The notes under the pieces were generated by a model. That model had not been told where the DNA came from, did not search any database, and saw only the letters and a list, made by a program, of their open reading frames with translations. A DNA stretch of 64,000 nucleotides, taken from positions 1,860,001 through 1,924,000 of the forward strand of contig JBBMOL010000013.1 of assembly GCA_037954665.1 (NCBI GenBank), given 5' to 3'. This stretch comes from Laguncularia racemosa. Taxonomy: Eukaryota > Streptophyta > Magnoliopsida > Myrtales > Combretaceae. Positions 21,127-35,300 of this stretch are shown one piece after another. Both the position numbers and the translations under genes were made by a program. Position 1 is the stretch's first letter. Every line of letters starts with the position of its first letter.

Positions 21127-22480
21127 GCGTACAAACTCGGAATGTGATTTCATTGTTTTAGCTGGTGTTCTATTTCCTCTATTCATAATGCCTACTCTGA
21201 TCTTATAACAAAATTTTCTTTGAAAATCTTGCTCAAGAGCAAATTGGTTCTAAAAGAAATTTGGTGTCTAAGATTGAAAGTCTTAAAATTATGATTATTA
21301 ACAATAACATTACTAATTGTATAAAAGTCCTTGAGGTTGGAACTATGTGTATATGAATATGATAGTGTTGAGCAACGGTGACGTGATTGAGTGTGATAAA
21401 AAAGACAAATGAAACAAAATAACAACTGAAAAATCTAACGGAAGTAGACAGTGTGATAAGGGGGAAACATTAATGGCACGATTTGGTACGTTGGAATCGA
21501 TCTGAAGCAGAATCGTAGAATCACTATTTTTTGGAATTATTCTACCTTGAAACGCGATTTTATTCTACTCTTATTAATGATATTTTTAATGTCATTAACA
21601 TATATTTACCATATTCACAAATTAAAATATACAAACAGAATCAACAATCATTACTCATATGATATTTTTAATGTCATTAACATATATTTACCATATTCAC
21701 AAATTAAAATATACAAACAGAATCAACAATTATGTAGATGTTTCCAAATGGACTTAACATTCCATTACATTTTACTCCAATCAAATTCAATCTATTCGTG
21801 CACAACAAACGTGAACAACAAACGGCAAGTTGATGGTAAAAATATTGGCTACCACATGTCGCATTTTGAGTGAACGGGACAACATGGAAATAGCAAAATT
21901 TCATGCGTTTTTATAGATGTAAGGTCAGAATTTGAACAAATTGTCAAACAATGAATTAAGGATAGTGCTAAAGTCTTTATGAGTACCATATTATATATTT
22001 TCAAGGAAAATTACGAAAAAATAGCAAAGTCATGGAAATATAAAATTACAATAAATTATGGAGTGAATTAGGGTTACATGGTCTAAAACCATTAGCACGA
22101 TAGAGACACCTTAAATTTCAAAGTCATGCACTTATATTGATTAAAAAATATTTACGCTATAATTTTTTTTTATTCAATGCAATAGCAAAACGATTATTTA
22201 TACAAATATATTGAAAATATTTTTCAATGCCAAACAACTAGCTGATTCGGGAGATACTAGATCCACCTCAAGAAAAGTAAAGCAATTATAAGTGTTGTCC
22301 GTACAAAAGATGGATTTGGTACTATATTGGAAGATAATTTTATGAGATCATTTTCAGAAGAATGCAAGTATTATATATATATATATTTTTTAAATTTACT
22401 ACTCCTTTGTAAATTTGATATTTTTCAAAATGTGTTGTTATAATTACCCTAAACTTTATAAATATTTATGGGGAAAAAGC
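21127..22480 (+). repeat. Right part of the 1.5-kb repeat, copy A
   Basis: Starting with the target duplication GCGTA, the sequence aligns with 24170-25640. Shared phrases include TCTATTCATAATG near 21180 and 24215, GGGACAACATGG near 21877 and 24707, and ACAAAAGATG near 22301 and 25468. No coding frame is convincing. A 70-bp internal direct repeat lies at 21579-21648 and 21661-21730. Confidence 0.55.
21579..21730 (+). repeat. 70-bp direct repeat with 12-bp spacer
   Basis: GATATTTTTAATGTCATTAA and the next 50 bases occur at 21579 and again at 21661, apparently identical. The high identity suggests a recent local duplication. Confidence 0.9.
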
Positions 22481-24036
22481 ATTATAAATATTTCCATTCT
22501 CTCAATTTTCTTATCTATGATCACTCTAAGATATAGGAGCAGACATAGAATCATATCATTAGAGAGGTCGAATATATAGTATTAAAATCACTATTCATTT
22601 ATTATTACAATTATAATAATATATCTTATATACACAGAAATAAATGTATTATCAACATAATATAATGCTAAATAGAAAAGTAAATTTAAACTTTTTTCAT
22701 ATATTGATTATAAGTACTTGATATAATTTATAAAATGTTAAAAGAATAAATTTTTTTACTAATATTATAAAAAATAATATAATATTTTATAATTTTTTAT
22801 ACTGACTTTGTAAAATTATTTCATTAGTAATATTATAAATATATATGTATATTTTTCTAAATATCAATAATTAGAAAATTGATTAATAATAATATTTATT
22901 TCTTTTCATAATATTAATAGTGAAAAAAAATATTAGTACTTTAAATAATATAAATTACTATTATTTACTATTGTTTTATATAATATAATTGAAACACTTA
23001 TATTGTTGAATATAATTATTATATATTATAAAGTTATTAATAAATAAATGGTATCTATTGATAATTTATTTAGTCAACTATTATCTTTTTATTGATAAAA
23101 TTCAATTTTATATATTATAGCAAAAAAGAAAATAAAAATCATTTATTAAGAAACACACAATTAAAAAAATAAAAATGACTCTTATGAGAATTGAACCTAT
23201 GATCTTAAATTTATAAAAATAACTATTTAAGCACTAGGCCATAATAAATTTTATATTTTAAAAATATAAATATAATATATAATATTTTTAATTTAAAAAT
23301 AAATTTGACAAAATAGTATTTATTATATGGAGGCATTGATGTGACATATGAATTGTATGGTCCCCAGGGCGTTAGCATCTTCAACCTTGAAAGCCAAAGT
23401 TTCGGATGTCATTATTCGGGATATTCTTCTCCAATTCCAATGCCTCCAGCAGCATGTACTACTTGAAACCCGAACCCGACCGGCAAAGGATTTATATGCT
23501 AAAACTTGCCCCAACTTGATAGGGTGTTTTTAATCCGACCCAAACTCAACCAGAATAGAGATTAATTTTTTTTTTTTATACTTCAACTTATTTTTTTATC
23601 TTATTTATTTAATTTATCATTAATATACTTGTGATAAAACAAGAGAGAAATTAAATATAAAAATATACTAATTAAAATATAAAAATAATAAAATAAAATA
23701 TACTGATTATAAATTATAATATTAATTTATTATTTTTTAAAAATTGAGTTGAGTTTGCCAATCGTGTTTTTTCTATATCCCATAACTCGACCTTAAACTC
23801 TACCAAGTTTTATCCAATGTCAAAAAACCTAACTCTAAACCTTGTACGATTTGACCTTATAAAGTTTTTATCAAGTTGGTTGAGTTGACTATCCTATTGC
23901 GACCTACATCACATCAGTTGCATTCCTAACCCTCCCTAGTGGGTGAGCAAGGATAAATCAAAGGCAAGATGACTTGCACACTTTATATCATTTGTGTTTG
24001 TTTTTCTCTTTGTCACTACAAATCAAGACTAATAAT
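22481..24036. other. Very AT-rich stretch, no gene seen
   Basis: Most of 22560-23320 and 23560-23750 is A and T with short palindromic runs. The less AT-rich island at 23335-23535 has frames on both strands, but I recognise no protein in them. Confidence 0.4.
23175..23245 (-). other. tRNA-like / SINE-head-like sequence
   Basis: On the - strand TGGCCTAGTGCTTA (A-box-like, about 23228-23241) is followed by ATAGGTTCAATTCTC (B-box-like, about 23186-23200), with about 29 bases between them. This arrangement is typical of tRNA-derived SINE heads in plants. The downstream tail is A/T-rich. I see no clear target duplication. Confidence 0.35.
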
Positions 24037-25640
24037 ACATAGTGCAATATGTAATTTTATCTATCATTTTTTAGCTTGTAATCTTTGTTACCCATTAATT
24101 TTAAAACAAAATCTATTATCTAGTGTCATTTTTTGAATTTAGATCTTGTTTACAAAAGTATAGGTATGGACTTTGGAACATGATTTCACTGTTTTGGTTG
24201 GGGTTCTATTAGCTTTATTCATAATGGTTTCTCTAATCTTATAACAATTTTGAAATGTCACTCAAAGAGTAAGTTGGTTCTAATAGAAATTTAGTGTCTA
24301 GGATCTTTTAAAAGTGTTTTAAGAAGTTAAAATCCCATTCTTTAAAATTGATAATTTTGGTTTTGTAGGAGAATTCAATTATGCTTTCAAAGAGATGGTA
24401 TCGTGATCCTATTCCATCACAAGCTTTTTTTGGTAAATATATTAAATTCACGTTTCAGTCAATTTTAAATATATTACAATTAAACACGATATAGGAATAA
24501 AATTATTGAATGTTGTCTAATAAACTCAATATTCTGATATTGATATAATTCATTGCATTCTACTTAATTTTAAACTATTATATTTTAAATTCACTACATT
24601 CTACTTAATTTTAAATTATTTCTATATATCAAATGTTACGTAACGAAAAAGTAAACAATAAGTTTACTATAAAATGTTGATTGCCAAGTGTTGCAGGACA
24701 GCATAGGGACAACATGGTTGAGATAGCAAAATTTCGTCCATTTTTATAGACATAAGGTTAAAAGTGTTGAAATTTTTTGTAATAAATTCTAGAAATTTTA
24801 TAGATCCTTGTCCTACTAAATAGAAATTCAATAAATTCTCGAAGTGCTAAAGAGCTTTTAGGAGTGTCATGTGCTTAAAAGTTTACAGCATATGCCACAA
24901 CTTATATAGCATAAGTTTTGAGTGAGATGGGTGCATACGATGGGAAGAGACTAATTAATTATAGAGGACTGAGTTTATACATAAGTTTATATAATATAAA
25001 GTCTATTCCATTAATCCAAAATTAAAGATAGGCATACATGAAACTCATCTAAAGATGTGGGTTCTGCAGATGAGGAGATTATCAAGTTTTCTTAAGGTGA
25101 TTTACATTAATAGAGGAGAATTACGGATCAAAGCAACCATACATTACTTAAAAAGGTTATATTTTTCAAGGAAAATTATGAAAAAAAAAAAATAGCAGAG
25201 TGGAAATATAAGGCAAATTACAATAAATTATAGGGCCACATTGGCCTTAAACTATTAATATGATAAGGGCACCTTAAATTTTGAAAGAAAAATTTGATTT
25301 ATATTGGTTTAAAAATATTTACACTATAATTTTTTTTTCTTTGATGTAGTATCAATACAATTTTTTTGTACAAATATACTTAAAATGCTTTTTAATGCCG
25401 ACCTATTGACCGATTTGGCATATAATAGATCATCTCAAAAATAAAATAAAATTATAAGTGTTATCCATACAAAAGATGAATTTGGTTCTATACTAAAAGA
25501 GAAAATTTATGATATCATTTTCGAAAGCATGCAAAGTGTTTTTTTTTTTTGTAAATTTGATATTTTTCAAAAGTGTTGTTATAATTTGCCTTAAACATTA
25601 TAAATATTTTTGGAAAAAAAAAACTTATAAATATTTGATT
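24037..25640 (+). repeat. 1.5-kb repeat, copy B
   Basis: It is the uninterrupted counterpart of 13145-13266 plus 21127-22480. It lacks the CRM-like insertion and is diverged by many small changes. The nature of the unit is unknown; it has no transposase or RT frame. Confidence 0.55.
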
Positions 25641-26150
25641 CTCTCGGTTTTCTCATCTAAGAGGATGCCATGTGCATTACACAAGATAAAACTAATTTTT
25701 ATGGAAAAAAAAATGGCATTTCCTTCCTTAAGAAAATACTATATGAGGGTTGGTAAGCCTCAGGGAAAGGAAATTCAATATAGAATAGATAGTCTATTTT
25801 TCATGTTGTGTTTACGTAAATTATTTATAAGATCAATTTGAAAAAAAATAGTTTTTTTCTTAATTATATAGAGAGTTATTTGGGTATATTAAGTAAATAT
25901 ATTCTCTTTTTAACTTTACATTATTTAAACACGTCTAATATATAAAATTTAAACTTTTAATCTCACTTTTTATTTATTTATTTATATTTTTGATTAAAAA
26001 ATTCTCATTATTCTATTTTTAAGGTATACACATTTACAGCTAAAAAAATAATTTTCTATTTATTCTACTTACATCAAAACTTTTATTTTTAATATATTAA
26101 TATAATGATTATCTCTTATTTATTTATATTTTATTTTTTATCACAGTGCA
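25641..26150. other. AT-rich gap upstream of FY
   Basis: I see no gene here. The region has T-rich and TTTATT-rich runs and ends where the GC content rises at the FY promoter. Confidence 0.4.
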
Positions 26151-26199
26151 TGGTCGACCAGTGATATTCGCTTTACGGGCGATGAAACGGATCATGCTC

Positions 26200-26389
26200 G
26201 TTTTGGGCCAACCGGCTTATTAAAGGGGATTTAAAAAAAAAAAAAAAAAAAAACAAAGGTGAACTCTCTGCTCTTTCCCGCTCTTAGGGTTTAGGATTAT
26301 CCACTCGAACTCCTTCGATATTAGTCAAATTGGGGTTAGGGTTTTGGATTAGGGTTTAGAATTACCTCTAATTGAATAAATTCACAGTG
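26200..26389 (+). promoter_or_regulatory. FY promoter/leader: site II-type element and three telo-box motifs
   Basis: TGGGCC at 26204-26209 is a TCP-binding site II-type motif. TAGGGTTT or its close form occurs at 26285-26292, 26337-26345 and 26350-26357; its reverse complement AAACCCTA is the telo-box. Site II plus telo-boxes are common in constitutively expressed plant genes. A run of 21 A lies at 26233-26253. No clear TATA box is seen, which fits a housekeeping promoter. Confidence 0.55.
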
Positions 26390-29300
26390 ATGTATGGCGA
26401 TCCGCAGCAACATACACACCAACAACAACAACCAGGTGGCGACTACCACCGTGGACCGCCGCCAGCTCCGCAGCCAATGATGCGTCAGCCTTCCGCTTCA
26501 TCAACCAATATTGCTCCTGACTACCATCACCCTCCGCCCGGTCCCCCTCTTCCTTATGACGGTAAATTCATTTTTTTTTTCTTTTATCAATTTGGTAATA
26601 CATTGCTTTATAGAGTACTTAGACTTGTTATAGTATATGATTCTCTCATGCAATGCTAGTTATGTGTTGGTGTTTCGGTGCTTGAAGGGTGTGGAATTGG
26701 AGGATTTGGATCTCTAAATATTAGTGAACTAGGTAAAACCCGTACCATTAGTGGATATGAGTTTAAGATGCATTTAGATGTAAACCATGTCAAAAGTTGT
26801 GTTATTCCATATTGAGCTGTACACAATTTCGTAAACCCCGGTTGAAGAATTATGTGGAAGATTCTGCCCTAAATATGTATATTTTTAATTTATTTGAATA
26901 TGCAGAAACTTGTTGACAAAGGCTTTTTGGGGTGTTTGACTTGTGTGAAATTGGAGTCTTAAGATTTTTAAATGACAGTAAATTGTTGAAGAATTTAAAT
27001 GTAGAACGTTCTATCCAAAGCAGTGCTTCTTTCAGTAGGCCATGCAGAGTGGTAGACAAAGGTGGGGTTGTTTTCATAGCTACAACCAATACTTCTTTCA
27101 GGTTGAAGAGGTCCTTGATGGATAGGTGTCTTAGCAGAATGGTGTTAGATTGATGGCCTTTTATGTAAGGATAATGTTTATGGGTTCTCTTGGGCAAAAA
27201 CTTTTCATATTTCCTCGCATTGCCATATTTCATGAAATATGTAATTTACCTTGGAAAACTGTACATTTTCTATTTTAAGTATTGGGCTGACTTTTTCATC
27301 ATATGAATCCGGGCATTGCTACACTTTCGAATTCATTCAAGTTGTCTAGAAATGAGAAGTTTATCTTGTTGGTGATATTGCGACATCATAAGGTGTTGTG
27401 GCATCCTTGCTATTAGAAGTTGTGGTTCATTGGAGAGGACACATGGTACTGATTCTTTGAAAGTGATGGAGTTGTGTATTTAGATGGACTGAGATTCTAG
27501 ATGCTGCTATCACTTGCTCAAAAAAATTCTGGAGCTAGTACTAGATATTTTATCCAGGCCTTTGACTATATCATAAACCGGATGCTCTGTACCTGAGTGT
27601 TAAACCATAGACGGTGGTTTCTGAACAATATATGGACCTTTAATGGTAATCTAAGTTTAGATATACTGCTATACGGGTTGTCTTGCCTTGCTGCCTGCAA
27701 CTTATATTGATGGTCACCTATTTTATGAAGACATGTCAAATTCTCCTCAAAGCTAACCTGCCTCCATGTGATATTGGTGGACATGTGGCAATTCTTGTAT
27801 AACCAGTCTCTATTTGGAACTTAACAGAGCTGTTTTAATTTTCTTCTGCAGCCCATGGTGACAGTTTTGCTGCTAAACGTATGAGAAAGCTCACACAAAG
27901 ACGGGCAGTTGACTATACCAGCACTGTTGTGCGATATATGCAGGTAAATTTCTTGGTCTTCTCTATTGCTAAACCTTTCAGATTCACAAGATATAAAACT
28001 TTTTGCTCATTAGTTCTCCGGTTTGTATTTGGATGGGCTAACAGTCATATCATGACCTTACTAGATCACCTTCTTTTCTTTCTTTTTTTTTTTTAGGTGT
28101 GTCTTTTACACTTTGTTTGTGAAGAGGGAAGGAATTAGGAAGGAAAAAAAAAAAAGAAAGAAAGGAAAGAAGTATAGGGAAAATAAAATGGGTGGAGAGT
28201 TCTTGTTTGGATAAGGAAGGAATGTAAAGGAAAGAAAGTCCTTGAAATTTGAGTTTGTCTTTTTAATTAAAAGGTATTCTAGTAAATCTGTTCATTTTCC
28301 TTCTCATTTTCTCCAAGTACGGATAGAAGGATTTTTGTGGGGCCCAAGGGAAAACTTTCTCTCCCAAATCCATTCCATCCATTTTCCATCCTAATCCAAA
28401 CAAGAGAAAAGTAACTTTTCCCTTCAAATTCATCCCCTTCTATTTCTTTCCTCTTATCCGAGCAAAATGTTAAGGGGAAAGGACAGGGAGTAAAAGTTGG
28501 AGCTTTTTCCTCATTTGAACTTTTCGGTTTCACTATAATGTCAATGGCCTAGCTGGTTCTATGGAAATTTTTACGTTCCCTTTTCTCTTCTTCCAGAAGA
28601 TATTGGACAATGTTTTGGCTGAGCAAGTTAATAAATTTTATAAAACAACTAAAAACCAAGATGAGTTGGCAATATTTACCATAAAAGGTGAGGTGGCAAT
28701 TTAGCATTGAGTATATGTAATGTGGTAACGTCTTTTCAGATTTGAAACCTGCAACTGTCATATTAAAAAACCTGTAGTTGTAACGATGAACTTGCTGTCT
28801 GTTCTCTTTTATGTTGAAGATGTCGTTGCTTAATTATGCAAAATGTTGATTTTTTTTATGTGCAAGTACTTCCCTTTAAACATGGGCTGGTTTTACTTGA
28901 ATGTATAGCTTAAGATCAAAGACAGTTCTCAAAAAAGGAAAAAGTGTAGATCATAAATCGGGTTTGCTGTCATTGCTCTGTAGGTTCGTATGTGGCAGAG
29001 AGATTCAAGGGACAGAACTCTATTGCAGCCTACCCCAGCGGCAGCAATTGATGTTAGTGAGCATTGTTTATGTTATATTTTCTCTATAATGTTTGTTATA
29101 ATGGTCTAATTACTCTTGACTTCTGCATCTATGGGCCCTAAATTCTTCTCTTTTTCTTTCTTTCTTTGACTTGGCTAAATTTCTTTACTCTTTTGCATTC
29201 CCATTGCAGATGCTACCTGCAGCTGCTTATTCAGATAATCCTTCCACAAGTTATGCTGCAAAGTTTGTGCACACATCTGTAAACAAGAACCGATGTTCAA

Positions 29301-32300
29301 TTAATCGTGTCTTGGTGAGTTTATTTTAGTCAGCTTTATTGCAGACACTTTTTGTTATTTTATTCTCCCTGCCTTGCCAAACATTCTTTGTCCCTCTCGT
29401 TTGTTTGAAATTATGGCTCCAACAATTTGTGTTTACAATGAAAATACAAAAAAATCTTACTTTACCCAAAAAAAGAATTTGTGTTTACAAAATTCTGGTG
29501 CATTTGTTTCATTAGAGGAAATGAGCAAGAAGTTCATTTTAACCTATTGACCTTTATCGATAGGTTGGAACTATTTTCTTCGACCTATAATATGTTGGAA
29601 ATTAGTAAGGCTGACAATTCATGTCAATCCGTCATATCTTGTGTCTGTATTTAAACAGATTTGTATCTTGAAAACCTTAATCCGTAATCAGATTTGTTTA
29701 TTAATTGTGTATGAAAATCTAAATTTGTAACTTGACTCATTTAATAATTGTATTTCGTATCCGGGCTTAATTCTTTTGTTGATTAAAAAGTTATAAATAT
29801 ATAAGAAAAAGGGCAATTATAAAATCAACATTCACAAATGAAAGCAATATAATCTTAACACTTAAATATAAAATTACAATATAACAAAAGTTTAATAAAA
29901 CAAAATTATATATATATATGATACATATATGTCTTACAGTTATATATTTGTTATAGAAGTTCTCTTTATATATATGTGTTATATAGTTTTATAATATATA
30001 TTTAAATGAAGCATACATATATTATTATAATGTATGGGTTGATATATATATATATTATTAATTATTTTATTGTTAAACGGGTTCATGGGTCGAACTTAGA
30101 CCGATTTATAGGATTTGTTTAATAATCGGGTTTGTAAATAGGTTTGCAGGTTAAACCTTGAATTTGAACACAAATTTTACCATATTTAAATGAGTTTGAC
30201 CTGTTTATGTTTCGTGTCAATTTTTTCCATATACAAACGTGTTTATAATCGTGTTATGTCGTGTTGTATCCAAGTTTACGGGTTGTATCCCGAATTGCCG
30301 GCTCTAGAAATCAGAATAATTTGGATGTTGCATTTGGCTACATACACTTGCATTTCTCTAAGACTTTGATATTTAGAACTTTCATTGGGGACATTGCTAC
30401 TTCATTTTATTTTTATTTATTATTTTTTATTTTTAAACTTTTTGACTGGGATGTGAAGCTTACTTGGTGCTGGATGAAGTTGCATCGTTGTTTGTCTAAC
30501 TAAAGTTTATTTGCGAAACTGATTTACATATTACCTTCTTTTCTGAGTACATGATACCATTTATAACCAAGAGTAGATTCCATATAATTACTCGGGTAGA
30601 CAAGACTGTTTACAAATAATAATAAGTACTTTAGATTTGCTCCTAGAAATTCTGTGGATGCAGAATCAATTGCATTAATTACTTGAAGAAAAGGAATTCT
30701 GTCTCTTTATTAAGGTGTAATCATGTAACAGCTGTGTTGATAATCCTGTTTGAAATCATTCAGTAAATTGCTCTTTTTTGGCCAATATCTTTACTGTATA
30801 AATCTCCATTGACAGTCTGGTTCTTCTAGTCAAGTCTTTTTAACTGTTATATGCTGACTCTCATTTCCTTTTGAAGTGGACACCAACAGGAAGGCGTCTT
30901 ATTACAGGATCTCAGAGTGGTGAATTTACCCTTTGGAATGGACAATCTTTTAATTTTGAAATGATTCTTCAGGTACTTTGCATTTCCCAGTGTTGGCTTG
31001 TTTTTCTTAGTTTAGTGGGAATCTTGATTCCTTTGTGGGAGATTAGGAGCTCATTCTGTTGTACAGGCCCATGATCACGCAATCAGGTCTATGGTGTGGA
31101 GTCACAATGACAACTGGATGGTGTCTGGTGATGATGGAGGAGCGATAAAGTAAATCTTTGTGGGACTATCATATCTATACTTTTGCGGGAAAATTCTTAA
31201 TCCTTTAGGTTTTCTGATTGAACTAAATGCATTTTAGGTATTGGCAGAACAACATGAACAATGTGAAGGCAAATAAATCTGCTCACAAGGAATCAGTCCG
31301 GGACTTGAGGTTTGTACAAAGTGTTAAATGAAATTCTTCACTCTGAACTTTGCCTTGGCATCATTTAAGTGAAACTTTTTGTAACAGCTTCTGTCGGACA
31401 GATTTGAAGTTCTGTTCATGTTCCGATGATACTACAGTTAAAGTTTGGGATTTTGCTCGATGCCAAGAAGAACGCTCATTATCAGGTAATGTTGATCAAC
31501 AAGAGATCACAAAGATCTTTATACTGGAAACTCCACATGATAAGAATTTCTAGATGTTGCCATTTTTGTCCTTACCTCAAGGTGAACCAATCTTGTCCTT
31601 CTCCTAATGCCTTATAATGGAATCTCCAAGCGATAATGGTTCTTAGGTCTATTTTTGCTTCCTATTTTTTTCTGGAAACACAAAGCATTTGGGTCTAAAC
31701 TAACCAGGTGGGCAAGCAGTATCATTGCTGTGCTCCTAGTCATAGGTCTAGCATTTCTACTCCTTATAAAGTTCCCAAAAGAAAGTAAGAAAAATCTTCG
31801 AGTCTTATATTAGAGGAGAAATTCTATGAGGCCCTGGTTCACAAGGCAATTTTGTAAATTGAATCTGATTGGTAGTGGTTGTGGAGGTCATATACTACTG
31901 TGTTGCTATGATTTGGTTTTTCATTCTCTATAGTTGGACTGTGAGTGTGCTGATGGCAATTCCTATTGTTTAGATTCAGTATGAAGGATGATAATAATTG
32001 ACTGATGAAGCAATCAGTAATCCTGTCATCATGCATGATGCAAGGATGTAGTGGTTTATTTGGTTATGGACTTTGTGGACATTATGATTTGCTCAGGCAT
32101 TGAGGATCTCTTTGCTGAATGCAATGGGTTATTGCTTCTTTATGGGAAGGCAATCAACCTCTTTCCTATTTCCAACATAATGACATGTTTTTTGTGATTG
32201 TAATGACCCTATAATAGTTTGTTAGCTTTAGTTGAATAGTTAGTCTAGTAGTTAATATTAGTTAAGCTTTAGTTTGTATGGTCCTTAGCTGGCCTATAAA

Positions 32301-35300
32301 TAGGCTGTAGGAGAGAGAAAGGGCAGTGAATCATTTTTGTTTCTAAGTGAGAGATTGTATGAGCATAGTTGCTCATGTGTCAGTAGGATGAGCATTCTGT
32401 TCATGGACCTTCTTCACTGAAGGTATATTAAGGTTTGCACTTTTCGAAAAAATCAATAATAAGTTTAACTTCTGTTACCTAAATTTTTTGGTTCATATCA
32501 GTGATATGATGTTAGGTATTAGATATAGTTAATAGCAGTGTTAGTATAGCTAGTATTGATAAGGAGTTAAAGTGGGTGCCTTAAGGAGTTATGAGCTCTC
32601 GGTGAAGAGTATATTGCTCTGAAGTGTGTATCTTTCAGCCTCAATTTCACCAAATTAGGATTTGTAGTTACTACATATTAAAGAAAATCAACATTCTAGT
32701 CTTTGGGCTCCTATCATATAATGTGTGAGAGCCAACTTGGCAGAGGATTGCTGTTGCTTATGTAACCAAAGACTTTCTTTTCTTGGTGCTTTGAACTCAG
32801 GCAGGTCATGGTTGGGATGTCAAGACCGTCGATTGGCACCCTACAAAGTCCCTGTTGGTTTCAGGTTCTGCTTTTGTCAATGACAACTTTTCTGGATTTA
32901 CTTTCCTTTTTCAATCTGTAGGTTTGTTCCAGATATTTATTATGCTATAAATTGTCTGTTTTAGGTGGTAAAGACAACCTTGTCAAGCTATGGGATGCTA
33001 AAAGCGGAAGGGAGCTTTGTTCCTTGTATGTATCTGTTACCAACTTCCAAGATTTACTCTGAAGTCATACCTTTTATGTGTTACTTAGTTGCCCTTCCTT
33101 CACAGTCATGGCCACAAAAATACGGTGCTTTGTGTCAAGTGGAACCAAAATGGAAACTGGGTGCTGACTGGTTCAAAGGATCAAATAATCAAGGTTAAAT
33201 AATTTATCCAAGGCAGTTGTTGCATTTGCTGGTCTTGGCTGTATCATTATTTGTTATTGTGTTTCCTCTTCATTTCCTTGCATTTTCACAGTTCCAGTTT
33301 TATATTTACGCTTCTTCATTTACTGCTCAATTTGACTCTCATGTGTAATTACAGCTCTATGACATCAGGGCAATGAAGGAGCTGGAATCCTTCCGAGGGC
33401 ACCGGAAAGATGTCACTGGTGAGTTGAAGATTGGGAACTGATGCTGCATGCTTTTTGTAAAATGCATAAAATTCTTAAATTGGAATTTGTATGTTACTTC
33501 AAGAAATTAGCTATATGCCGAATTGTGGTGTTCCAAAATCTTTTGTGAACTTGTCCACACACATTATAAAAGCAAAGAGAGCTACTAATTCTTACTTCTA
33601 AGTGTCTTTTTTTCTTCTTTTTTTTTCTTTTTGGGTAAGTTACTTCTAAGAAGTTTTTATTGAGATTAGCTATATGCCAAATTGTGGTGTTCCAAAATCT
33701 TTTGTGAACTTGTCCACACACCATAAAAGCAAAGAGAGCTACTAATTCTTACTTCTAAGTATTTTATTTTCTTTCTTTCTTTCTTTTTTTTTTTTTGTGC
33801 TTGGGTAAGTTACTTCTAAGAAGTTTTTAGCTAGTGGTGTTTTACATGAGGGGCTTATTTGGACCATTCTGCAAAGTTGAGGGGATCATTTATACAATTA
33901 GAATTTTAGACACTTCATAGCATTTTCCTCAGAGTTTCAACAACCTGTTTGTGTATTATTCCTCATTAAATTAACTTCTCTATTTTTATCTATATGGATC
34001 TAACTGAACTTATTAACAAGGTAAGTTTCTGAAGAATGTAATTTATGTGGATCAATGGATCAAATAATAGTCATTGTTGTCATTGTTTATGTCATGACTA
34101 CAGAAATGTCAGATTTTTATTAATAATGATAAGTATTATAAAAAAAACTGTACAAACAAAAGAACGGCCAAAACAAAGGCAAGCTCACAAGAGACCTAAA
34201 ATCTTGAACAGAACTTTAGTCAAACAAAAAGGTGTTAGGTTCAAGGTCTTGGCACTAATGCACACCAGACAAAACTAGTCAGAATTCTTAATAAGGTAGA
34301 AAAAACAAGTGACTTGACAAGTCACTTCCTCTATTGACTGGGTACTAAGCCCAAGTCTCCTCATTTCAATCTTTCCACATAATATATCACAAGACTTGTA
34401 ATAATCTTCCAAGGGGCTGATAGCCGAGGGCCAACAGAAGCAAAGAGATCCTGGATGTCAGATGCTTTAGATGGAAATAAACTCCCATCTGGAAAGTGCT
34501 TCTTCAAGTTGTTCCATATGTCTTTGATGAAAGAGCATTGGGGAAAAAGATGGCTGTGCAATTCTTCTTCGTTGTTGCAAAGATAACAACAATTTTGCAT
34601 GACCACTCCTCATTGCATCAACTTGTTCGAAGTACTTAATCTTTGTTGGGTAGCAAGCCATAAGATGAAGGCGAGTCTAGGAATAATTCCTTTAAACCAA
34701 ACCAGGCTGCACCAGGGCACATGAGCTGCAAGTTGTCTTATAATAGTATATGCCTCCTTAATTGTGAGCTGTTTTGAAGGCTTAAGCTTCCAAACCATCT
34801 TGTCTTCACAATTGATTTTTGGCTGAAATGCTCCCCTAGGCTTCTCCAATCCTTTCCCAAAGAGATCCTTCTGGTCAATCATTTTCATGTTCTAAATTTT
34901 CAAGTAAGGGTTTTATAAAGACAGAAAAAAGGGGTAAGTTGTAAGGGTGTTACAACATAGAGGATTATCTGAGCATTCTGAAAATTGAGGTGCTTCTATC
35001 CACAAGTTAAAACATAGGGGTTAAATTGTTTTTTTTTTTCAAAAGTTTGTGGGACTTGGACAATTAGTAACGAGAAAGAAGATTAAGTTCATTGCGTGAG
35101 AAAAAAATTTTCCACCTTAAACCCCTTCGCTATCTTGTTATATGCCTTTTCCTTCATGATTTGCATGTTCTTGCTTTTGTGCTTGCATGGTCTAACTTTG
35201 CTTGAATTTTCTGTTGTGATGGCATTTTCATTTCATACTGAGTCTTATTAATGACTCGTTGGGTGATGCTGATTTAGTGTTTGTTTTAAATTGGTAGCAT

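Noticed and set aside
23323..23535. Frames on both strands in a less AT-rich island
   Set aside because: The bases look like a decayed gene piece, but no motif is recognisable on either strand.
25509..25841. 110-codon + strand frame
   Set aside because: It is low-complexity, spans copy B of the repeat and unrelated sequence, and has no domain.
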